Shown: positions 14,630-23,606 of the stretch, piece after piece
Layout: each line of letters starts with the position of its first letter
How positions within the stretch are numbered: position 1 is the stretch's first letter
Assembly: GCF_014646095.1 (NCBI RefSeq)
Contig: NZ_BMMU01000025.1
Coordinates: 97,877-131,861 of the forward strand
Length of the DNA stretch: 33,985 nucleotides
DNA from: Streptomyces lacrimifluminis
GTDB lineage: Bacteria; Actinomycetota; Actinomycetes; Streptomycetales; Streptomycetaceae
Reading direction: 5' to 3'
The notes under the pieces: generated by a model
Told to the model about the DNA's origin: nothing
Databases searched by the model: none
Seen by the model: the letters and a program-made list of their open reading frames with translations, nothing else
Program-made: the position numbers and the translations under genes

Positions 14630-15214
14630 ATGCCCCTGCATGTCCCCCCGGCTCCCGCGCCCGCACTGCGCACCGTCCTCACGGCACTCGGTTCCCCCAC
14701 CGCCGTCCGCGAGGCTCGCACTCCGTCCCTCCGCAACGCCCAGGGGCCCACCACCCCAGAGCTCCCGCTGCCCGTGCACGTCCTGGACCGGATCACCCCT
14801 GCGGGCACGTCCGCCACCCGGCTCACCGGGTGGCGCTTCCTGATCCGCTCCGGCGACCGCGCGGTGGCCGCGGCCGAGACCATGCTGACCCCTGACGGCT
14901 GGGCCTTCTCGCACTTCTTCGAAGGGCCCTACATCACCTCCACCGAGCGCGCGCTGCGCCAGGCCGAGACGATGAAGCAGCCGTACCAGGCGCGCCTCCT
15001 GTCCGTCCCCGAGCTGTACATGCTCACGCTCTGGCTGCACGGCGACATCACCGCCGACGGCGCCGAAGGCCGGCCCGCCGAGACCGACCTCCTCGTCCCG
15101 CTGGCGCCGGCCCCGCCGGGCATCGCCGCCCACCGTCCGCACCGGGTCGGCGAGCTGCTACCCGTCCTGACCCATCGGGTGACTCCGGCCCCGCTGTTGA
15201 GTTCCCCCGCCTGA
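14630..15214 (+). CDS. Hypothetical protein, Streptomyces type
   Basis: A 194-residue protein with no domain I recognise. It is predicted cytosolic, with no signal peptide or membrane segment. The N-terminus is proline rich (MPLHVPPAPAPALRTVLTAL). The central part is ordered and aromatic: VHVLDRITPAG, TGWRFLIRSGDRAVAAAETM, WAFSHFFEGPYITSTERALR and LLSVPELYMLTLWLHGD, which may form an alpha/beta fold. The tail is proline and alanine rich. ATG 14630 has a modest GAGAGG upstream. It ends before a strong terminator and is probably a single-gene unit. I recall similar proteins only from streptomycetes, without assigned function. Confidence 0.8.
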   Translation: MPLHVPPAPAPALRTVLTALGSPTAVREARTPSLRNAQGPTTPELPLPVHVLDRITPAGTSATRLTGWRFLIRSGDRAVAAAETMLTPDGWAFSHFFEGPYITSTERALRQAETMKQPYQARLLSVPELYMLTLWLHGDITADGAEGRPAETDLLVPLAPAPPGIAAHRPHRVGELLPVLTHRVTPAPLLSSPA

Positions 15215-15246
15215 GCGCACACGACACGACACTCTCCGTATTCCCA

Positions 15247-15282
15247 CGTGTCCCGCCGCCGAATTCCCGGAGGCGGGACACG
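15247..15282 (+). terminator. Hairpin terminator after hypothetical gene
   Basis: CGTGTCCCGCC (15247-15257) and its exact complement (15272-15282) make an 11-bp stem with a 14-base loop, 32 bases after the stop of the 14630 gene. Confidence 0.75.
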
Positions 15283-15304
15283 CTGCTCCTTCGCGCGCCA
15301 TTAC

Positions 15305-15316
15305 GCTCGTACGAGC
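15305..15316. promoter_or_regulatory. Perfect palindrome GCTCGTACGAGC
   Basis: A 12-bp perfect palindrome flanked on both sides by CCATTA (15298-15303 and 15317-15322), in the long leader region of the DUF5999 gene. It could be an operator; the protein is unknown. Confidence 0.35.
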
Positions 15317-15590
15317 CATTAAGGGTTGGCGACCCGTCCGGACTAGCCCTATCCGGCCATCAGGAACCACCCAAAGGGACAGCCCAGTTGGGCTGAACCG
15401 TCCGCCCGGGTGATGCGTCTTGAACCTGTGAGAAGCGGTGCGGCCAAATACCTGCGGATTGACGCCCGTAGGGCAACACTGGGTTCGAACCGATTTACCA
15501 CAACGGGGGGCGGCCATGAACAGTGCTTCGAGCCGCAGGACAGACACGACAGCCATTTCACACTCCATGACAGAGCGAAAGATCCCATCA

Positions 15591-15785
15591 ATGTGCCAGC
15601 ACCAGCCACCGTGCCCGACAGCTCACTCCACCGACCGGGAGTCCGCCCGCCTCATGGCGCACCACCCGGAACAGGGATGGAGCCTGCTGTGCAACGGCGT
15701 CCTCCTCTTCGAGGACACCGGTGAGCTCCTGCCCGACGGCCAGATCATCGCCCCGCACCGCCCGGCGGCGATGACAGCCGCCTGA
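15591..15785 (+). CDS. DUF5999 family protein
   Basis: A 64-residue small protein recognised as DUF5999 from MCQHQPPCPTA followed by AHHPEQGWSLLCNGVLLFED and TGELLPDGQIIAPHRP. The paired Cys/His residues (Cys2, His4, Cys8) could bind a metal, but this is not shown. Family members usually start at this methionine, so I chose ATG 15591. An in-frame ATG at 15516 has a better RBS (GGGGGG) and would add 25 polar residues, which makes the real start uncertain. The function is unknown; the family is common in Streptomyces, often as a highly expressed small gene. A hairpin terminator follows at 15812-15833. Confidence 0.85.
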   Translation: MCQHQPPCPTAHSTDRESARLMAHHPEQGWSLLCNGVLLFEDTGELLPDGQIIAPHRPAAMTAA

Positions 15786-15811
15786 CGGCCACGCACACGG
15801 ACGAACGGCAG

Positions 15812-15833
15812 CCGCTCCCGACGTCAGGAGCGG
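15812..15833 (+). terminator. Hairpin terminator after DUF5999 gene
   Basis: CCGCTCC (15812-15818) pairs exactly with GGAGCGG (15827-15833) around an 8-base loop, 26 bases after the stop codon. A longer-range GGGGCCGG/CCGGCCCC pair follows at about 15862-15897. Confidence 0.55.
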
Positions 15834-16545
15834 TTGCCCGAACAGCCGAAAAGACGAAGAGGGGCCGGCCCGCAGCCACCTGCCGCGAACCGGCCCCGAC
15901 GCATGTCCGAGGGTGACTACTCCCCGTAATCCTGCCGCACCACTCCGATCGGGCCCTGATTCAATCGGCGCCGCGGAAACCGAGCCAGAGGCCATCGCCC
16001 TCTGTTCCCGGCTCCGCCCCCGACGAGGCCGGGGGTGTCGATCCGAGCCTGAGCCCTCCTGACGGTCATCCGGACTTCCCATGGTCGAGCCGTGACGGGG
16101 ACAACCTGGACTTCACTCGGGTCAGACAGGCGCGCGTGCCTCCAGTACGACATCGTGGAGGCGTCGCCGGCACCGACACCATGGGGCAGAGCCACCACAG
16201 CAGACCGCTCACCTCTACGGCCGACCGACGCGCCCTTTCCACCTGCCGTCGGGCTGCCGCCGATCCCATCCCACCCGGAACCTCACCGGCCGCTACTGGA
16301 CAGGCAGCTACAGCAGCCACGTGGGCGCACACCTCGGGCTCGACAATCTGACGTCCATGCGGGACCAGGCACGCACCGCGCTGACCCAGGCCAGCGCCCC
16401 CAACACGCCCGGCCGCAACACGCCAAGCCCCCTCCGCAAGGACGCCGATCCCGAAGTTAACAACCGGAAAACTCATCGGACGAGACGGGAAAATCTGCTG
16501 AGTTGTCATTGACATGCCACTGTCTACGCGCGTCATCATGGAGGC
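15834..16545. other. Gene-poor region with possible decayed coding sequence
   Basis: About 700 bp without a convincing gene. Plus-strand codons around 16273-16410 give a protein-like stretch RNLTGRYWTGSYSSHVGAHL, then GLDNLTSMRDQARTALTQAS, open to 16512 but without a credible start upstream. On the minus strand a frame ending at 15917 finishes LNQGPIGVVRQDYGE, also protein-like. Both may be remnants of genes broken by mutation. The last 50 bp are AT-richer and contain TTGACA (16509-16514), probably the -35 box for the RNase gene. Confidence 0.35.
16509..16514 (+). promoter_or_regulatory. Consensus -35 box TTGACA before RNase gene
   Basis: TTGACA matches the vegetative consensus exactly. At normal spacing the -10 region would be around TCATCA (16533-16538), a poor match, which puts the start of transcription at or next to the ATG at 16546. 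Confidence 0.4.
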
Positions 16546-16941
16546 ATGAGATTCCCCCCACGGATCACTCGTATCGGCGTCTCGGCCGCCGTTCTGTCCG
16601 CTCTCCTGGTCGGCGGTACCGTCACCGTCGGCACGGCCGGCGCCGCCACCTCGGCGGTAGGCAGCATCTGCTACGGCGACCTGCCGTCGCAGGCCTACAC
16701 CACACTCAACCTGATCGCGAAGGGCGGCCCCTACCCGTACTCGCAGGACGGCAGCGTCTTCCAGAACCGCGAGCGCATCCTGCCCAGCCAGAGCACCGGC
16801 TACTACCACGAGTACACCGTCAAAACCCCTGGCTCCTCGACGCGCGGTGCACGCCGCATCGTCACCGGCGAGGACTACCAGGAGGACTACTACACGGCCG
16901 ACCACTACGAGTCCTTCGACCTGATCGACTACGGCTGCTGA
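16546..16941 (+). CDS. Secreted guanyl-specific ribonuclease, RNase Sa type
   Basis: A 131-residue secreted nuclease. Residues 1-34 are a Sec signal peptide: Arg-containing start, hydrophobic ISAAVLSALLVGG-like core and an AGAA cleavage site. The mature part is clearly homologous to RNase Sa of S. aureofaciens, sharing TLNLIA, YPYSQDGSVFQNRE, GYYHEYTV, GARRIVTGE and DYYTADHY. The catalytic Glu89, Arg104 and His120 correspond to Glu54, Arg69 and His85 of RNase Sa, and Cys42 and Cys131 fit its single disulfide. It should cleave RNA after guanosine outside the cell. No barstar-like inhibitor gene is nearby. GGAGG lies only one base before the ATG, too close for a normal RBS, so translation may be leaderless. 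Confidence 0.95.
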   Translation: MRFPPRITRIGVSAAVLSALLVGGTVTVGTAGAATSAVGSICYGDLPSQAYTTLNLIAKGGPYPYSQDGSVFQNRERILPSQSTGYYHEYTVKTPGSSTRGARRIVTGEDYQEDYYTADHYESFDLIDYGC

Positions 16942-17387
16942 GCCGACCGACCAGGCAGGCCCGCTGAAGGAACGGCGCCACCGGGCAGAGACCTCTTTTC
17001 GGCCCACCCAGGTCTCCGGCCCTGCCCAGTTGCATCACGGCTCGACCCTCGCCTCGCGGCTCTCCCCCACATTCACGGGCCGCGGGGCGCAGGTGCTGTA
17101 CCCGACCGGGAGTCGGCATCTCGCTGCCTGCACCGAGCGGGGTCGGCCCGAGAGGGTTCCTTCGCTTCTCGGCCCTCAGTCCCACTGAGCCTCCGGCCCC
17201 TGCGGCGAACGCCGCAACAGGCCGCCGCCCGCCGTCGGTTGCGGCGCCCGAAGCGGGTCGGCATCTTGCAGGCAGGCAACGCCCAGACCGGGACGCCCAG
17301 TTCCGCTGTCTCAATGAGCAATCCGGCGACCTGAGTCCCCGCCGAACGCGCCCTGGGCACAGTCCTTCACCGCACATCGGCGGGAGC
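16942..17387. other. Gene-poor region
   Basis: About 450 bp after the RNase gene without a recognisable gene. A minus-strand frame around 17230-17340 contains TQVAGLLIETAELGVPVWAL, which looks protein-like, but turns into an arginine-rich low-complexity tail and has no supported start. It may be a decayed gene. Hairpin-forming GC-rich repeats occur near 17150-17210. Confidence 0.35.
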
Positions 17388-17624
17388 TCACACGGCGGGG
17401 TCGATGCCCGGGGCCGGTTGGTAGGCCACGACAACCACGTGCGAATCCGCGAACGTCCTGTCGTGCGCCGACGTGATCGGCGAACGCCGACCGGCCGACA
17501 TCGTCGCGGAGTGTGCCTGGCTCGCTGACGTCATGGCCCTCGTCCGAAGCCTTCGGCTCCGTCCGTTGCCCACGCGTGGGTCTCCTGCATGAGGAGGACG
17601 GTCGCGGACAGGGCTCGGGCTCAC
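17388..17624 (-). CDS. Short unknown ORF coupled to methyltransferase
   Basis: A 78-codon frame whose GTG overlaps the methyltransferase stop as GTGA, the usual arrangement of translationally coupled genes. An internal ATG at residue 31 starts a 48-residue version (MTSASQAHSATMSAGRRSPI) ending DSHVVVVAYQPAPGIDPAV, with GC-rich third positions typical of real genes. No family is recognised. It could also be the remnant tail of a longer gene, since the first 30 codons are arginine and proline rich and overlap no conserved feature. Confidence 0.3.
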   Translation of the reverse strand: MSPSPVRDRPPHAGDPRVGNGRSRRLRTRAMTSASQAHSATMSAGRRSPITSAHDRTFADSHVVVVAYQPAPGIDPAV

Positions 17625-18247
17625 ATGGTGGGGCGGGAGTGCACGCTGACGGCATAGCCGCAGCCTGGGGAGTAGGGATCACCACTCCAGGTGGCGTAAC
17701 GCTGCCGCAGCGTCAGTCCGGCCCCTGTGCACCAGCGGTCGAACTCGGCAAGGGTCACCGGCGGTTCCGGCAGGGGCAGGTGTGCGGCGTCCAGTCCCAT
17801 GCCCGTGACCAGCAGCCCGCCGGGGCGCAGTACGGCGGCCAGGTGCCGGACAACGGCTGGTTCCGTGCCGGGGGCCAGCAGCGGGATAACGTTTCCGGCG
17901 GCGAGCGCCAGGTCGAAGCCCGGATTCAGGCCGAGGGTGTCCAGACGGGACAGGTCACCGAGGAGCCACTCCTGTGTGGGCGCGTTGCGGCGGGCGACGG
18001 CGAGCATCGAGGGGTCGACGTCCACGCCGGTGCAGCGGTGGCCCAGTTCCGCGAGCCGGATCGCGATCCGGCCGGTGCCGCAGCCTGCGTCGAGTATCCG
18101 GGCTGCGGGCTTCACCAGCGCGGCGCAGAACGCGGCCTCGCCGTGGATGTCGTGGCCCGACTCGGCGAGCCGCGCGAAACGCTGGGCGTACGCCTCTCCG
18201 GCCTGTCCGCCGGTCAGTTCCGCCCAACGGTCGCCTCGCCCGGTCAT
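17621..18247 (-). CDS. Class I SAM-dependent methyltransferase
   Basis: A 208-residue Rossmann-fold methyltransferase. Motif I (ARILDAGCGTGRIAIRLAEL, about residues 49-68) binds the methionine part of SAM. GVDVDPSMLAVARR gives the acidic residue for the ribose, DLSRLD the adenine contact, and FDLALAAGNVIPLLAP the post-motif. The segment AVLRPGGLLVTGMGLD is motif VI-like. No specific substrate-recognition insertion is visible, so the acceptor is unknown. The start ATG 18247 is preceded by GGAAGG. A perfect 8-bp hairpin (18270-18290) lies just upstream in the leader. A short ORF overlaps its stop. Confidence 0.9.
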   Translation of the reverse strand: MTGRGDRWAELTGGQAGEAYAQRFARLAESGHDIHGEAAFCAALVKPAARILDAGCGTGRIAIRLAELGHRCTGVDVDPSMLAVARRNAPTQEWLLGDLSRLDTLGLNPGFDLALAAGNVIPLLAPGTEPAVVRHLAAVLRPGGLLVTGMGLDAAHLPLPEPPVTLAEFDRWCTGAGLTLRQRYATWSGDPYSPGCGYAVSVHSRPTM

Positions 18248-18579
18248 GTTCAGCGTGCCTTCCGGTCAGCCTCGCCCGGCAAGGGCGAGGACGGTGCCAT
18301 CGCACTTCTGCGTTCGCACTCGTAGGGGTAGACCTCGTGGCCTGCTACGAAGGTACACAGGCCGAGGCACGAACAGCAGCCCGGCCGGGCACTACGCCGG
18401 CACCCGCACCTGACCCCACCCGCCTGCCGTGGCCGTCGCGCAACCAGTGGTGTGAAGACCCGGCAGCAGCCCTCAACGCGACGGGGCGGTCTCCTCCGTC
18501 TTCTGCAGGGCCCGGCTACGGCCCCTGTGCCGGCAGCAGCGGTCAGCGATGGAAGGCGGGAGAGCAGGATCCTTTGGGT
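18248..18579. other. Intergenic region with leader hairpin
   Basis: A 332-bp gap between two minus-strand genes. CCTCGCCC (18270-18277) pairs perfectly with GGGCGAGG (18283-18290) in the methyltransferase leader, and may act as an attenuator or as a terminator of the Ppx-like transcript. A repeated GGCCTGTG/CACAGGCC pair lies near 18340-18363. Nothing else was recognised. Confidence 0.45.
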
Positions 18580-19533
18580 TCAGCCGGCGCGGCGGGAACG
18601 GCCGGCCGGGGTGGGAGCCACGCCGAGGTGTTCGAGCAGGAGCCCTTCCCGGGTGGACCAGGGGCAGATCTCGACGCTCTTGGCCCCGCAGGCTGCCATG
18701 AGGGACTGGGCGATCAGGGCTCCGGCCAGGGACTGCTCGGCACGGTGCCGGGAGATGCCCGGCAACTTGGCACGGTGGGACGGTGCCGCGTCGGCCAGCA
18801 GGGAGGCCGCCGTGCGCAGTTGGGGCAGTGTGAGCCGCCGCCTTGTGCGCGGTGTCCTGCTCTGGGCGGCGGCGAGCCGGCCGAGCTGTTCGAAGGTCTT
18901 GGAGCAGGCCAGTACCCGCCCTCCCGGCTCGGCCTGCGGCAGGCCGGGGACCGTTTCCAGGGACTGGCTGAGATGCTGCAGGACCTCAGCCAGGCGACGT
19001 CGGGACGGCACCGTGCCGCCGGGAAGCCAGTCCCGGGTGATCCTTCGGGCGCCCAGCGGCAGCGAGTGCACGACGCGGGGTTGGTCTCCGGTACCGGAGG
19101 CGATCTCCACGGTGCCGCCGCCGATGTCCAGGACCAGCAACTGCCCAGCCGTCGGGCCGGCCCACTGGCGGGCGGCCACGTAGGCCAACCGCGCCTCCTC
19201 CTCGCCGGTCAGCACGCGCAGGCGGGTGCCGGTAGTGCGTGCCACACGCGCGATGACCTCGTCGCGGTTGGGCGCATCCCGGATGACGGAGGTCGCGAAC
19301 GCGAACACCTCCGGTTTACGCGGACGCGGATCGGCGGCGACAGCCTCGGCCACAGCCCGCTCGACACTCTCCATGCCGACCTTGTCCAGACGCCCTTTGC
19401 GGTCGAGGGTCTCGTGCAGTCTCAGCCGAACCTTGCGGGAGAACACCGGCTCCAGCACCGTACCCGGACGCCGCCGCACCACCGTCAGCAGAGCACTGTG
19501 ACACCCGACATCAAGCACACCCACCTGCCGCAT
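18580..19533 (-). CDS. Ppx/GppA-family phosphatase-like protein
   Basis: A 317-residue member of the exopolyphosphatase/pppGpp phosphatase family, which belongs to the actin-like ATPase superfamily. The N-terminal phosphate motif is VGVLDVGCHSALLTV (about residues 4-18), and the second phosphate motif is LLVLDIGGGTVEIASG (about 135-150). FAFATSVIRDAPNRDEVIAR and LRVLTGEEEARLAY are family-typical. The first motif departs from the usual DIGSNS form, as in other actinobacterial copies. It should hydrolyse polyphosphate or (p)ppGpp in the cytosol, but the exact substrate is not decidable. ATG 19533 has GAGGGA upstream; a longer frame to 19641 lacks coding character. Confidence 0.88.
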   Translation of the reverse strand: MRQVGVLDVGCHSALLTVVRRRPGTVLEPVFSRKVRLRLHETLDRKGRLDKVGMESVERAVAEAVAADPRPRKPEVFAFATSVIRDAPNRDEVIARVARTTGTRLRVLTGEEEARLAYVAARQWAGPTAGQLLVLDIGGGTVEIASGTGDQPRVVHSLPLGARRITRDWLPGGTVPSRRRLAEVLQHLSQSLETVPGLPQAEPGGRVLACSKTFEQLGRLAAAQSRTPRTRRRLTLPQLRTAASLLADAAPSHRAKLPGISRHRAEQSLAGALIAQSLMAACGAKSVEICPWSTREGLLLEHLGVAPTPAGRSRRAG

Positions 19534-19960
19534 TCCCTCGCCTCCCCCTGGCCCCCGCACTCGACCCGCCCCGTCTCCGTTTTCCGTCTCCCGTTCTCCG
19601 ACACCCCTCGCCGACAGCACGACGGGAATCCGAACCAGCATGTAAGCATATCGTCACCCCCCGTTCACTCTTCCTCCGGCCCCCACATTGCTGGAGCGGA
19701 GATACGTGAGCTCCGAAATGAAGAGCACGTGCACACCGCCGTCATCAGGGTGTCAGCCGACGCGCGAACGCCTCCTGGGGGGGCGCTGTCCCGTGCTCCA
19801 CAGCACGGAACAACGGCCCGCGGACCCGCGAACTGCCGGGCGCCGTCTCCACGGTCAACCCCGACTCCGACCTGGCGCGCGCCCACCCGAACGAAACCGA
19901 GAGCTTGCGCAGAATCAAGGCCCCGACCTGCACAAATGCACGGAAGGTCCCCAGCCCCTC
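19534..19960. other. Intergenic region between gcvP and Ppx-like gene
   Basis: A 427-bp gap. On the plus strand the frame from about 19710 to a TAA at 19970 has GC-rich third positions and reads RTRELPGAVSTVNPDSDLAR and ETESLRRIKAPTCTNARKV, yet lacks any ATG, GTG or TTG start after the preceding stop. It may be a decayed gene end. No hairpin terminator for gcvP was obvious. Confidence 0.35.
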
Positions 19961-22846
<2,886 letters not shown>

Positions 22847-22849
22847 GAT

Positions 22850-22859
22850 GGAGGCCTCC
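22850..22859 (-). promoter_or_regulatory. gcvP RBS inside palindrome GGAGGCCTCC
   Basis: The gcvP ribosome-binding site is part of a perfect 10-bp palindrome just before the ATG at 22846. GGCCTCC on the transcript could also pair with GGAGGCC about 50 bases upstream (22906-22912), next to the riboswitch. A third hairpin (GGGCACC/GGTGCCC, 22880-22901) lies between them. Together these form a plausible expression platform acting on translation. Confidence 0.5.
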
Positions 22860-22914
22860 TGGTCGTCGCGACCTTCGAGGGGCACCACGGCACGGGTGCC
22901 CGAACGGCCTCCCC

Positions 22915-23115
22915 CTCTGTCATCTCAACCTGAGAGCTTCACCGGGTCGCCAATACACTGACGTCCCGGCTTTCACCGTCGGTGAGAGCGGAAGCCGTCG
23001 GCACCCGCTCTTCTTTCCAGAGTGACCTCGTCCGTGCGGTACAGGGGCCTGAGAGATTCCGGGGAGGATTTGCTCCTTCGGCGCCCTCCGTGGTTCCGGA
23101 GGACTCTCCCGCACG
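22915..23115 (-). ncRNA. Tandem glycine riboswitch
   Basis: Two glycine aptamers in series in the gcvP leader. Aptamer one (about 23113-23045) shows GGGAGAG, the conserved GCGCCGAAGGAGCAA (complement of 23070-23084) and CTCTCAGG (complement of 23048-23055). Aptamer two (about 23035-22920) shows GGTGCCGACGG and again CTCTCAGG (complement of 22929-22936). The double occurrence of CTCTCAGG and GCCGA cores before gcvP is diagnostic. Glycine binding normally turns gcv genes on. Exact ends are approximate. Confidence 0.93.
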
Positions 23116-23134
23116 GGGTCAGCAGCCGTTGCCC

Positions 23135-23140
23135 AGCCTA
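23135..23140 (-). promoter_or_regulatory. -10 box for gcvP riboswitch transcript
   Basis: Minus-strand TAGGCT lies about 20 bases before the first aptamer and would place the transcription start near 23127. The -35 region (TGTGTG) is weak. Confidence 0.4.
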
Positions 23141-23208
23141 TCAGCGGGCTCCACGCACACATCTTCGAGTGGCCCCCGTCCCCGATGTGCTCTTTTGTAG
23201 TGTTTACG

Positions 23209-23214
23209 TATGAT
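23209..23214 (+). promoter_or_regulatory. -10 box TATGAT for PRC-barrel gene
   Basis: TATGAT is close to the consensus and lies in a locally AT-rich stretch (about 23191-23215). Transcription would begin about 14 bases before the GTG at 23235, leaving room only for GGGAGGG. No good -35 box is seen. Confidence 0.45.
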
Positions 23215-23234
23215 CTGCGACTTTGGGAGGGTCC

Positions 23235-23606
23235 GTGCAGACCGACATCGATCCGCGCAACCTGATCGGCCGCAAGGCCTTCGACCGCAACGGCACCAAG
23301 ATCGGCACGATCGACGAGATCTACCTCGACGACGCGACGGGCGTGCCGGAGTGGGCGGCCATAAGGACAGGGCTGTTCAGCAGGGACGCCTTCGTGCCCC
23401 TGGAGCCCAGCGAGCTGATCGACGGCACACTGCGCATCCCCTTCGAGCGGGCCCTGATCAAGGACGCTCCCGACTTCGGCGTGGGCCGCCACCTCTCCCC
23501 GGAGCAGGAAATCCAGCTCTACCACCACTACGGCCTCGACGTGGCGCCCCCTCCCCCGTTCCCCGACCATGACTTCGGCAGGCTGGCGGGCACGGACGAC
23601 GCCTGA
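23235..23606 (+). CDS. PRC-barrel domain protein
   Basis: A 123-residue protein with an N-terminal PRC-barrel (about residues 5-75: NLIGRKAFDRNGTKIGTIDE, then IYLDDATGVPEWAAIRTGLF and FVPLEPSELIDGTLRIPFER), a small beta-barrel found in RNA-processing and photosynthetic reaction-centre proteins. The second part (GVGRHLSPEQEIQLYHHYGL) and a proline-rich end have no assigned role. GTG 23235 is chosen because GGGAGGG precedes it; a TTG at 23223 overlaps that RBS. It is divergent from the gcvP riboswitch and its last 79 bp are antisense to the end of dinB. Stand-alone copies are common in Streptomyces; function unknown. Confidence 0.88.
   Translation: MQTDIDPRNLIGRKAFDRNGTKIGTIDEIYLDDATGVPEWAAIRTGLFSRDAFVPLEPSELIDGTLRIPFERALIKDAPDFGVGRHLSPEQEIQLYHHYGLDVAPPPPFPDHDFGRLAGTDDA

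Larger units (their letters stand above)
15215..15590. other. Intergenic region with terminator and palindromes
   Basis: This 376-bp gap holds the terminator at 15247-15282, a 12-bp palindrome GCTCGTACGAGC at 15305-15316 flanked by two CCATTA copies, AGCCCAGTTGGGCT at 15382-15395, and GGTTCGAACC near 15483. These are likely regulatory sequence for the DUF5999 gene; no ORF is convincing. Confidence 0.5.
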
